NCBI GenBank assembly: GCA_022763425.1
Contig: JALEGD010000001.1
Span: 248,001 to 312,000, forward strand
Length of the DNA stretch: 64,000 bases
Direction of reading: 5' to 3'
Source: Pelagibacteraceae bacterium
GTDB taxonomy: Bacteria; Pseudomonadota; Alphaproteobacteria; Pelagibacterales; Pelagibacteraceae
Shown here: piece by piece, positions 49,906-58,668 of the stretch
Layout: the number at the start of each line of letters is the position of its first letter
Position numbering within the stretch: the stretch's first letter is position 1
The notes under the pieces: generated by a model
Database searches by the model: none
The model's input: the letters and a program-made list of their open reading frames with translations, nothing else
What the model was told of the DNA's origin: nothing
Position numbers and translations under genes: made by a program

Positions 49906-50624
49906 GCATTCTTAAAGTTGAAAACCTAAGTAAATCATTCGGCGGAATTCATGCCAATCAAGATATTTCATTTGAAGTTCAAGCTGGCGAAATTTTAGGA
50001 GTGATTGGCCCAAATGGTGCAGGAAAATCAACCCTGTTTGATTTAATTACCGGTTTTACCAAACCAGATCAAGGATCTGTAATTTTTGAAGGAAAAAATA
50101 TTTTTGGTTTTAGGCCAGATAAAATAAGTAATTTGGGGGTAGGTAGGACGTTTCAAAAACTAAAACCTTTTGCTGATCAAACTCTTTTAGAAAATGTCAT
50201 GATTGGTGCTTTTTCAAAAGAGTCTAATCAAAAAGTTGCAAGAGATAAAGCACTTGAGATTATTGAATTTGTTCAATTGTTAGAAAAAAGACATCACTAT
50301 GCCAAGGAGCTTTCTACCGGGCAAAGAAAAAGATTAGAGCTTGCAAGAGCTTTAGCTACAGATCCAAAGTTACTTTTAATGGATGAGGTGACAGGTGGTG
50401 TTGACCAAAAAACTATTCCAGGATTGGTGGAGCTTGTTAAAAAATTAAGAGAGCGTGGTGTTACAGTCATTACTATTGAACATAATATTAATATTATTAT
50501 GGACATTTCTAATCATGTTTTAGCACTTGATCAGGGAAAAAAGATTGCGTTTGGCATTCCAAAAGAAATCCAAAATAATCAAAAAGTTATAGATGCTTAC
50601 TTAGGAACCATTGATGCTGCTTGA
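49902..50624 (+). CDS. ABC transporter ATP-binding protein (LivG-like)
   Basis: GPNGAGKSTLFDLITGF, LSTGQRKRLELARAL. Confidence 0.94.
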   Translation: MSILKVENLSKSFGGIHANQDISFEVQAGEILGVIGPNGAGKSTLFDLITGFTKPDQGSVIFEGKNIFGFRPDKISNLGVGRTFQKLKPFADQTLLENVMIGAFSKESNQKVARDKALEIIEFVQLLEKRHHYAKELSTGQRKRLELARALATDPKLLLMDEVTGGVDQKTIPGLVELVKKLRERGVTVITIEHNINIIMDISNHVLALDQGKKIAFGIPKEIQNNQKVIDAYLGTIDAA

Positions 50625-51321
50625 AATTAAAAATATTGATGTTTTGTATGATGATTTTCAGGTGATATGGGATGTTTCTCTTAATGTGAAAGAAGGTGAA
50701 ATGGTTGCTTTACTTGGACCAAACGGTTCAGGGAAAAGCACAATACTAAATACAACAAGTAATTTAATTACTCCAAAAAAAGGCTCTATTCAATTTCAAG
50801 GAAATGAAATTTCTACACTTCCTACATTTAAGAGAACTGAAATTGGTATTTCACATGTCCTAGAGCGTCGGCGTGTTTTTCCACATTTAACTGTGTTACA
50901 AAATTTAAATTTAGGTGCTTTTCACCCAAAGGCAAAAGAGCAAAGATCACAATCCCTTGAAAAAATTTATAAAATTTTTCCAAAACTTGGACAAAGAGAA
51001 GATCAACTTGCAAGCACCATGTCAGGTGGTGAGCAACAAATGTTAGCGATCGCAAGAGGACTTATGGGTTTACCAAAACTCTTGATGGTGGATGAGCCAT
51101 TTTTAGGTTTATCTCCAATGGTGACACAAGATTTAATTAAAATTTTTAAAAATATTGTCGACTCTGGAATTTCTATTTTATTTGTAGAACAAAATGTAAG
51201 ATTGGCTTTATCCATGGCAACAAGAGGATTTATTTTAGAAAGTGGACGTTTGGTTATTAGCGGAGAGTCTAAAGATTTAGTTGATAGTCCTGAAGTTCGA
51301 CGTGTATTCTTGGGTAGCTAA
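50611..51321 (+). CDS. ABC transporter ATP-binding protein (LivF-like)
   Basis: GPNGSGKSTILNTTSNL, MSGGEQQMLAIARGLM. Confidence 0.94.
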   Translation: MMLLEIKNIDVLYDDFQVIWDVSLNVKEGEMVALLGPNGSGKSTILNTTSNLITPKKGSIQFQGNEISTLPTFKRTEIGISHVLERRRVFPHLTVLQNLNLGAFHPKAKEQRSQSLEKIYKIFPKLGQREDQLASTMSGGEQQMLAIARGLMGLPKLLMVDEPFLGLSPMVTQDLIKIFKNIVDSGISILFVEQNVRLALSMATRGFILESGRLVISGESKDLVDSPEVRRVFLGS

Positions 51322-52110
51322 TTATAAAGCTGCAAGATCAGTATTTAATTTATCTGTAATTAACATTCGTCCAGGTTTATGCGTAATACAAAAATCTGGT
51401 TTTGAGTCCATTAATACAGATTGAGGAGTAACACCACATCCCCAAAAAACTGGTAGCTGATTATTTTTAATAGGTTCAGATGGTGGGTCACCGTATTCAG
51501 GCTTCATAATGTTTGCAATACCGATTTCATCTGGGTTTCCAATATGAACAGGCGCACCATGAACAGCTGGAAATCTCGAACTAATTTGAATTGCTCGTAT
51601 TGCATCTTTTGCATTTAGAGGTCTCATTGAAACAACCAGTTTCCCAGAAAACTGACCTGCAGGTTCGCAGTCAATATTTGTTCTGTACATTGGTACTGTT
51701 GTGTCGTTTTTAATATGTGGCATTTCAATTCCAGATTCAATTAGTGGTAACTCAAACGACATCGAGCAACCTAAAATGAAGGTCACCAAATCATCATTCC
51801 AATATTTTTTGATATCTAAAGGTTCATCAATACACTCACCATTTTTCCAAACACGATACTGAGGTACATCTGTTGTAATATCAACATCTCCTAGATCTTT
51901 TAACTTTGGATCTCCTTTAGTTCCAAAACCAATTAAAGGACAGGGCTTAGGATTTTTTTGACAAAATGATGCAAAATCAAGTGCATACTTACTTGGTAAA
52001 ATACATACATTACCTTGAACATATTTTGCTGCCGTTCCAGCAGTTTGTTCTGTATATTTATTTTCTCTAATAATTTTTCTAGCTTCTATTGAGCTTTCAA
52101 TATCTAACAT
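51322..52110 (-). CDS. DUF1445 putative hydro-lyase / D-glutamate cyclase-like (YcsI family)
   Basis: [58 protein letters not shown]. Confidence 0.88.
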   Translation of the reverse strand: MLDIESSIEARKIIRENKYTEQTAGTAAKYVQGNVCILPSKYALDFASFCQKNPKPCPLIGFGTKGDPKLKDLGDVDITTDVPQYRVWKNGECIDEPLDIKKYWNDDLVTFILGCSMSFELPLIESGIEMPHIKNDTTVPMYRTNIDCEPAGQFSGKLVVSMRPLNAKDAIRAIQISSRFPAVHGAPVHIGNPDEIGIANIMKPEYGDPPSEPIKNNQLPVFWGCGVTPQSVLMDSKPDFCITHKPGRMLITDKLNTDLAAL

Positions 52111-52156
52111 TTAATAAAGGATATATTATTTAAAAATAATTATAAAGAATTTAATC

Positions 52157-52855
52157 ATGAAAAGAATAATTTTAATTACAGGATCTAATCGAGGCTTAGG
52201 AAAAGCCACAGGGTTAAAGCTTTGTGAATTAGGCCATGAGGTAATTTTTACATCACGAAAAATAGATAACTTAAATCCAATAAAAAAAGAAGTTGAAACA
52301 AAAAAATTTAATGCAAGCTTTTACGAACTTGATGTTTGTGACTTAGGTTCTATTAAAAATTTAAAAAAAGTAATAACAAAAAAATATAATCATATTGATA
52401 CTCTTATTAATAATGCTGGCATATTAAATGATCGAAATGACAGTATTCTTAATCTCAATTCAAAACTATTACATGACACAATGGATACAAATTTATTTAG
52501 TCCATTAAATATGATTCAACAATTTAATGATTTAATAAAAAAAAGTTCAAATGGAGTAATTGTCAATATTAGCTCTGTTCTTGGTCAGCTTGATAGCATG
52601 ACCATTGGAATGCCAAGTTATCGAATTTCAAAATGCGCAATTAATGCGGTTACTAAAGTTGTGAGTGAAGAATTAAAAGAAAATAATATTAAAGTGAATT
52701 CTGTTCATCCAGGCTGGGTTCAAACAGATATGGGTGGATCCGAGGCATCTTTGAAAATTGAAGAATCTGTTCCAGGTTTAGTTTGGGCGGCAACTTTAGA
52801 TCAAGATGGCCCAACAGGAAAATTCTTTTTTAATAAAAAAGAAATTCCTTGGTAA
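52157..52855 (+). CDS. SDR-family oxidoreductase
   Basis: ITGSNRGLGKATGLKL, NNAG, YRISKCAINA. Confidence 0.9.
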   Translation: MKRIILITGSNRGLGKATGLKLCELGHEVIFTSRKIDNLNPIKKEVETKKFNASFYELDVCDLGSIKNLKKVITKKYNHIDTLINNAGILNDRNDSILNLNSKLLHDTMDTNLFSPLNMIQQFNDLIKKSSNGVIVNISSVLGQLDSMTIGMPSYRISKCAINAVTKVVSEELKENNIKVNSVHPGWVQTDMGGSEASLKIEESVPGLVWAATLDQDGPTGKFFFNKKEIPW

Positions 52856-52856
52856 C

Positions 52857-54311
52857 TCAAGTTCCACAAAATGTTTTATAAACTCGGTCCGAAGCAGGAG
52901 CAGGTTTTGTATATTCTTCTAAACTAACATCTTCAACATAAGGTTTTTTTACAACTTCACATAAAGATAAAAATTTAGACATATCTCCTTCATCCGCAGC
53001 AGATAATACTTCTTCCACTTTATGATTCCTTGGAATAAACACCGGATTATGTTTCATCATTAATTGATAACCATCCTCACTTTTTTGATTTTTAGATAAC
53101 CTTTTTTTCCATTCTGCTTCCCAAATAATAAAATCAGGATCATTGAGTAATTTTTCTTGAGGAAATTTTCCATTAATTAAATATCTAAAAGTATTGGTAT
53201 AATCTGCTTGGTTTTTGTTCATGAGTTTAAATAAATCACTCATCATTTGTTTATCTTGGTCTTCATCTGAAATCATACCAAGTTTATTCTTCATCATGAT
53301 ATGAAACTCATCTGCAAATAATTCTTCGTATTCTTTAATTAAATCATTTGCGATTCCTTCAGCTTTTTTCTCATCCTGATCTAGTAAAGGAAATAAACTT
53401 TCTGCAAATCTAGCTAAATTCCATTGTCCAATAATAGGCTGGCTCCCATAAGCATAACGTCCATAATGATCAATAGAACTAAATACAGTTTTGGTGTCAT
53501 AGTGATCCATAAATGCGCACGGACCATAATCAATACTTTCTCCTGAAATTGACATGTTATCTGTGTTCATCACACCGTGAATAAAAGAAACCCGCATCCA
53601 ATTTACAATCAGTTTAATTTGTCGTTTCATCACAGATTTAAAAAGGGCAATGGCTTTATTTTGAGCTTGAAGGAGTTCTGGATAATGCCGCTCAATAGCA
53701 TAATCAACTAACGTTTTAAGTGCTGCGATATCTTGTTTAGCGGCAACATATTGAAATGTACCAACTCTTAAATGAGATGATGCAATCCTGGTTAACACTG
53801 CACCTTTAAGTTTTGTTTCTCTTAAAACATTTTCACCTGTTGTTACAACAGCTAAACTTCTTGTGGTTGGGATGTTTAAAAAATGAATGGCTTCACTGAT
53901 AATATATTCTCTAAGCATTGGTCCTAATGCTGCTCTTCCATCACCGCCTCTTGAGTAAGGTGTTTTACCCGAACCTTTTAATTGAATATCCCAACGTTGA
54001 TTTTTTGGATCAATATGTTCACCTAATAAAATAGCCCTTCCATCACCAAGCATCACAAAGTGACCAAACTGATGACCACAATAAGCTTGTGCGAGTGGTA
54101 GTGAGCCATCAATAAGTTTATTGCCTGAAAAAATTTCAGCATTTTCTTGATCAGAATGTTTTGAAAAATCTAAACCTAAAGATTTAGCAAGATCATGATT
54201 CAAAATTACTAATTCTGGTTTTTTTACAGCAACTGGAGATAGTTTTGTTGCCATAATCTCTGGTAAGTTGGCGTAAGTATTATCAAATTTAAATCCAGAA
54301 TTATTCATCAT
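52857..54311 (-). CDS. selO: Protein adenylyltransferase SelO (YdiU)
   Basis: AYCGHQFGHFVMLGDGRAILLGE, LKGSGKTPYSRGGDGRAALGPMLREYIISEA, GVMNTDNMSISGESIDYGPC. Confidence 0.95.
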   Translation of the reverse strand: MMNNSGFKFDNTYANLPEIMATKLSPVAVKKPELVILNHDLAKSLGLDFSKHSDQENAEIFSGNKLIDGSLPLAQAYCGHQFGHFVMLGDGRAILLGEHIDPKNQRWDIQLKGSGKTPYSRGGDGRAALGPMLREYIISEAIHFLNIPTTRSLAVVTTGENVLRETKLKGAVLTRIASSHLRVGTFQYVAAKQDIAALKTLVDYAIERHYPELLQAQNKAIALFKSVMKRQIKLIVNWMRVSFIHGVMNTDNMSISGESIDYGPCAFMDHYDTKTVFSSIDHYGRYAYGSQPIIGQWNLARFAESLFPLLDQDEKKAEGIANDLIKEYEELFADEFHIMMKNKLGMISDEDQDKQMMSDLFKLMNKNQADYTNTFRYLINGKFPQEKLLNDPDFIIWEAEWKKRLSKNQKSEDGYQLMMKHNPVFIPRNHKVEEVLSAADEGDMSKFLSLCEVVKKPYVEDVSLEEYTKPAPASDRVYKTFCGT

Positions 54312-54351
54312 TTCCTTTACTGATCGTTTATGATTTTTAATATAACATTTA

Positions 54352-54939
54352 ATGAATCAGTTAAAAAAATATTTTTTATTTTTTTTATTTCTTATTCTTA
54401 TTGGTTGTAGCTCTATTCCGAAAAATACGGTGAATGCTTGCGCTATTTTTGATGAAAAATACCTTTGGTATAAGTTTGCAAAATCCTCTGAAAAAAAATG
54501 GGGTGCACCTGTTGAGCTTCAAATGGCAATAATTAAAAAAGAAAGTGGCTATGATTGGTTAGCAAGACCAGAGCGAACAAAGCTTTTCAAAGTTATACCT
54601 TGGAAAAGAAAATCTAGTTCACTAGGCTATTCTCAAGCTGTCGTTGATACTTGGGAGACTTATAAAAGAAGTACGGGTAAGAAATACGTAACTAGGGTTT
54701 TATTTAAAGACTCATCGGATTTTATTGGTTGGTATGTCGATCAGACATATAAAAAAATGAAGGTTTCAAAGAAGAATTATTTTAGACAGTATCTTTATTA
54801 TTATAATGGCTGGACAAAAAGAACGAGACCAGAGTCTATCCCATATGCAAAAGAGGTATCAAGAACTGCTAAAAAATATAGAGCTCAAATTAGAAAGTGC
54901 CAATCGAAACTTAATCGAAATAAGTATATCATCTTTTAG
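54352..54939 (+). CDS. Transglycosylase SLT-like lipoprotein
   Basis: Lipobox LIGCSS; MAIIKKESGYDWLARPERTK..., LGYSQAVVDTWETYKR. Confidence 0.8.
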   Translation: MNQLKKYFLFFLFLILIGCSSIPKNTVNACAIFDEKYLWYKFAKSSEKKWGAPVELQMAIIKKESGYDWLARPERTKLFKVIPWKRKSSSLGYSQAVVDTWETYKRSTGKKYVTRVLFKDSSDFIGWYVDQTYKKMKVSKKNYFRQYLYYYNGWTKRTRPESIPYAKEVSRTAKKYRAQIRKCQSKLNRNKYIIF

Positions 54940-55383
54940 ATGAAATTTTTTTTAATTCTTTTCTTCTTACCCACTATTGTTTTTGCTCAAAATCTAAGAG
55001 TTGTTGATGGAGACACGATTCATATTGGTAAAATAAAATATCGTTTTCATGGAATAGATGCTCCAGAGATGTCTCAAATCTGTAAACAAAATAATAAAAA
55101 TATAAAATGTGGAGTATTATCTAAAGTTAAACTAGTTGAGAAAATTAATAATCAAAAAGTAAATTGTAAAAAAATTACTACCGACCGGTACAAAAGAATT
55201 GTAGCAGAGTGTTTTGTTAACAATGAAAGTTTATCAAGTTTTCTTGTTAAGAATGGTTATGCTTTTGCGTATAGAAGATATTCAAAACAATTTGTTGAAG
55301 ATGAAAATTTTGCAAAAAAAAATAAACTTGGTTTATGGGCAATGGAATTTCAATATCCATGGGATTACAGAAGAAAAAAATAA
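54940..55383 (+). CDS. Thermonuclease (SNase-like) family protein
   Basis: LRVVDGDTIHIGKIKYRFHGIDAPEMSQ, YKRIVAECFVN, GYAFAYRRYS. Confidence 0.92.
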   Translation: MKFFLILFFLPTIVFAQNLRVVDGDTIHIGKIKYRFHGIDAPEMSQICKQNNKNIKCGVLSKVKLVEKINNQKVNCKKITTDRYKRIVAECFVNNESLSSFLVKNGYAFAYRRYSKQFVEDENFAKKNKLGLWAMEFQYPWDYRRKK

Positions 55384-55439
55384 TCCACACACTTCACAGA
55401 CCGATTATAGAATCAACTAAAGAGCGATACCTTTTTAAA

Positions 55440-55653
55440 ACTAGTTAAATTATTATGTTTTTTAACTGAGGGCGCAAGTTCTTAGCTGACAGTGAGAAGT
55501 AGGGTTAAACTAATTGCTCACTGCAGAAAGCTGAAGGTGTAGGTAGCACTTCGACTCTTCAGAGTGAGGCCGTGGGAGTAGTGCTTAAATCACATGGCAA
55601 ATAACTTCGCGTGTAGCTGTTCTTCGGAATAGTTATGCAGCGAAGTTTTTTTT
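55440..55653 (+). ncRNA. Candidate structured non-coding RNA ending in a strong terminator (family unassigned)
   Basis: Non-coding interval with CAGTGAG/CTCACTG stem, AGCACT/AGTGCT stem enclosing ACTC-TTCA-GAGT, then a long UUCG hairpin and U8. Start approximate. Confidence 0.55.
55603..55653 (+). terminator. Rho-independent terminator with UUCG tetraloop
   Basis: AACTTCGC...TGTTC-TTCG-GAATA...GCGAAGTT followed by TTTTTTTT. Confidence 0.85.
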
Positions 55654-56284
55654 ACGCGGGATCCAAAAGACCAGGATGATTATTGGATGGATTGTTTACA
55701 TCCCGGCTAACTTCATAAAAAACAATTTCAGGATTTTCATGACTATTTAAAAACACCATAGGGTCTGCTGCATTTAAATAATTATTAATTTCTTCTTCTT
55801 TTAAAATTACTGGCATTCTATGATGAATATCCGCTAACTCTCCTTTAGCTGCTGTGGTGATGATTGAAAATTCGATATTCGTATTTTTTTGATAAAGGCC
55901 ACAAAAAAATAATGGTTCATTGTGCTCTCGTTTAATGAATTGAGGAAACTTTTTTCCTTCATCATTTTTCCTCCATTCATAATATCCATCAGCTGGAACA
56001 ACACACCTTTGTTTTGCTACCAAACCACTAAAGGTTCTTTTTTCCATTAACGTTTCTAATCTTGCATTATTTAAAGGTCTAAAATCTTGCATTTTCTCAG
56101 ACCATTTTGGAACCAATCCCCAGTGATAATTCGATAAAGTGAGTGCATCATCATCTTTTTTAATAATTGGTAATTGTTGGGTCGGGTAGGCATTGAAGTT
56201 ATCTGTATCTTCAACTCCTTCATTGTTTTGAACAATATTTTTTGTTTTTTTTACTGCTTTTGTAACAGCATAACGTCCGCACAT
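55652..56284 (-). CDS. SOS response-associated peptidase (SRAP/HMCES family)
   Basis: MCGRYAVT, NARLETLMEKRTFSGLVAKQRCVVPADGYYEW, HHRMPVIL. Confidence 0.95.
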   Translation of the reverse strand: MCGRYAVTKAVKKTKNIVQNNEGVEDTDNFNAYPTQQLPIIKKDDDALTLSNYHWGLVPKWSEKMQDFRPLNNARLETLMEKRTFSGLVAKQRCVVPADGYYEWRKNDEGKKFPQFIKREHNEPLFFCGLYQKNTNIEFSIITTAAKGELADIHHRMPVILKEEEINNYLNAADPMVFLNSHENPEIVFYEVSRDVNNPSNNHPGLLDPA

Positions 56285-56310
56285 AGTTGCTTTAATATTT
56301 TATCTATAAG

Positions 56311-57018
56311 ATGTATCAATCTATTTCTACGAGTATGAAAAGCAAAATTTTTTTTCAAGGTATCCAGGATGTTTTAACATTACTCATTCCCGTTATTCCT
56401 TTTGGAATTATTTATGGTGTTTTGGGATTAGAATTGGGATTGGAGCCCTGGGCGGTTATTGCAAGTTCATTTATAATATTTGGTGGTGCTTCGCAGTTAG
56501 CATTTGTTCAGCTTTTTTCTGTTGGGACATCTCCTTATATTATTCTTGGATCAGTAGGTGCAATTAATTCAAGGCATTTACTATACGGTGCTGTTTGTTC
56601 TCAATATTTTAATAAACTTACAAATGGATGGAAAATATTATTGAGTTATTTATTAACTGATCAAGCATTTGCAGTATCGCTCCCATATATAAAAAAAAAC
56701 AAAAACTTTAGATATCATTTATTAGGTTCTGGTTTTACCTTATGGTTTTTTTGGCAAATTTCGACAGTGTGTGGAGTATTACTTGGAAATATAGTTCCGC
56801 CTGAACTTGGATTGTCTTTTGCAATTCCAATTACGTTTTTGTCGTTACTAGTAAAAGAATTAAATAAAATTGATCATGTCATTGTTATGATGGTATCTGG
56901 TCTCGTATCTCTTTTGTTATTTAATTTTCCACTTAAGATTTATATTATTTTATCAGCCTTGATTGCTCTTAGCGTTGCATATTTTTTAATTAAAAATTTT
57001 AAAAGGTTTGCAAAATGA
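56311..57018 (+). CDS. azlC: AzlC family branched-chain amino acid exporter subunit
   Basis: Typical AzlC, FGGASQLAFVQLF, NSRHLLYGA; overlaps azlD. Confidence 0.92.
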   Translation: MYQSISTSMKSKIFFQGIQDVLTLLIPVIPFGIIYGVLGLELGLEPWAVIASSFIIFGGASQLAFVQLFSVGTSPYIILGSVGAINSRHLLYGAVCSQYFNKLTNGWKILLSYLLTDQAFAVSLPYIKKNKNFRYHLLGSGFTLWFFWQISTVCGVLLGNIVPPELGLSFAIPITFLSLLVKELNKIDHVIVMMVSGLVSLLLFNFPLKIYIILSALIALSVAYFLIKNFKRFAK

Positions 57019-57323
57019 TTTGGACATTAATGATCATTGCTGGAATTATAACCTTCTTAATGAGATATTCTTTGATTGCTATTATCAAACCAGAGTCATT
57101 AAGCGTAACAACAAAGAAAGTTTTAACCTATGTTCCTTCAGCAGTTTTTCCTGCAATTATTTTTCCAGCAGTATTTTTAAATAAAAATCAATCATTGCAA
57201 TTTAATACATATGAAGTTTATGCTTTTATTTTGGCTTTGATAGTTGGGTATTTTACAAAAAATACAATTTTAACCATTGCAACAGGCTTAGTTTCTTATT
57301 GGTTTTTATCTTATATTTTATAG
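57015..57323 (+). CDS. azlD: AzlD family subunit
   Basis: Small 3-4 TM protein overlapping azlC. Confidence 0.9.
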   Translation: MIWTLMIIAGIITFLMRYSLIAIIKPESLSVTTKKVLTYVPSAVFPAIIFPAVFLNKNQSLQFNTYEVYAFILALIVGYFTKNTILTIATGLVSYWFLSYIL

Positions 57324-57791
57324 TGATTTATATTTTGCAGAAGTAATAAATTCTTTAAATGCTTCACACCAAATAATGATGGTGTTGTAATCTTCAAAAT
57401 TAATTTTTTTATCAAGTGGTACAATAAAGTTTTCAAATACTTTTAAATCAGCAACATACAATGCATTTTGTTTTATAGGCAAAAACTCATCTTCGTGTTC
57501 TACAAATTTTTTAGTTAAATAGATTTTATAATCAGGACCAGGCGCTACCTTTCCTTTAAGTGCAATTTCATTATTTGTAATCACCAATTGACCCTCACCC
57601 CAGTGAAAAAAATCATTACCACGTTGACCTTTTTTAAACTCCGCTTTGTAAACTGGATTTGCTACCACCTGCTCAATTTGTGACAGATTAGCTGATTTTG
57701 GTGCTGTTAGGATGGGTAAAAAATAAACCCCTAAAGCAAAACCAATTCCAAGAACTGCACCGTGTGAAAAAATTAAAAGTAAAATTCTCAT
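57318..57791 (-). CDS. DM13 domain protein
   Basis: GEGQLVITNNEIALKGKVAPGPDYKIYLTKKFV, NTIIIWCEAFKEFITSAKY. Confidence 0.8.
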   Translation of the reverse strand: MRILLLIFSHGAVLGIGFALGVYFLPILTAPKSANLSQIEQVVANPVYKAEFKKGQRGNDFFHWGEGQLVITNNEIALKGKVAPGPDYKIYLTKKFVEHEDEFLPIKQNALYVADLKVFENFIVPLDKKINFEDYNTIIIWCEAFKEFITSAKYKSL

Positions 57792-58477
57792 TACAATTTC
57801 TTTTGTATTACCACATCAACTAGTATTGCAATAACAAGGTTTAATATTGTGATGCCGCAAATAATAATAAAACTAAAGAAATAAACCCATGACCACCAAT
57901 AAATCTCTTGCATCGGTAACATTACTGTTTCCCAGGATGATAGAGTTAAAACTTGAAAAAGAGTAATTAAAGAAATTCCAAGATCGCCCCATCTTGAAGG
58001 ATCATCATTTCCAAATAAAATAGCTCCCATTGTTGCATAAATATAGAGAATAATAAAAAGGAGTAAGCTTACAAAAAATACTCGTCTTACAGATTCTAAG
58101 ATAGCTTCAATAATCTGTTTAAGCTCAGGAATAACAGAGATTAATCGCAAAACTCTAAATATTCGAAGCAATCTTAAAACTAAAAAACTTGAGTTATTTG
58201 GAATTGGGATGAGTGAGATAGCAACAATAACGGTGTCAAAAATATTCCACCCACTTTTAAAAAAATCAGCTTTTTGTTTCTCACCAATAAATCTAATGAG
58301 AATTTCAATGACAAAGAAAATTGTTATTCCATAATCTAAAAGATGAATGGTCTCTAAAAATAAAGGATCAAGTTCATAGGTCGTTGCACCTATAAGCACT
58401 GCATTTAAAATAATAATTGAGACAACAGTAAATTGAAAAATTCTATTATCTTTTAAACTTGAAAAAAAAGGTGTCAT
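57791..58477 (-). CDS. Voltage-gated ion channel, bacterial NavBac-like, non-canonical filter
   Basis: 6-TM; S4 LVLRLLRIFRVLRLI; pore TLFQVLTLSSWETVM; S6 INLVxAILVD-like (ILNLVIAILVDVV). Confidence 0.88.
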   Translation of the reverse strand: MTPFFSSLKDNRIFQFTVVSIIILNAVLIGATTYELDPLFLETIHLLDYGITIFFVIEILIRFIGEKQKADFFKSGWNIFDTVIVAISLIPIPNNSSFLVLRLLRIFRVLRLISVIPELKQIIEAILESVRRVFFVSLLLFIILYIYATMGAILFGNDDPSRWGDLGISLITLFQVLTLSSWETVMLPMQEIYWWSWVYFFSFIIICGITILNLVIAILVDVVIQKKL

Positions 58478-58526
58478 GACTGCTATATAGGGACATTTAT
58501 TTAAAATGAAAGTCACAAGATTGTAA

Positions 58527-58624
58527 CAAAACTTTAACTTGGGTTATTACAAAGTTTTGATACTACCCGCTCAAACCTCATTCTTTTGTTACATAAATTC
58601 TCCCCTTGTTAAAAGAATGAGGTT
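58527..58624. repeat. Two adjacent perfect inverted repeats in a divergent intergenic region
   Basis: CAAAACTTT(15)AAAGTTTTG at 58527-58559; AACCTCATTCTTTT(23)AAAAGAATGAGGTT at 58574-58624. Confidence 0.8.
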
Positions 58625-58668
58625 AATAATTTCTCACAAAAACCATAATTTATGGATATAAATTATTT

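Noticed and set aside
55590-55650. Possible tmRNA tag (GGCAAATAACTTCGCG resembles the GCAAAC..AAC tag start)
   Set aside because: No tRNA-like GGATTCGAC or T-arm/CCA sequence, no LAA-type tag ending; the segment is better explained as the 5' arm of a terminator hairpin
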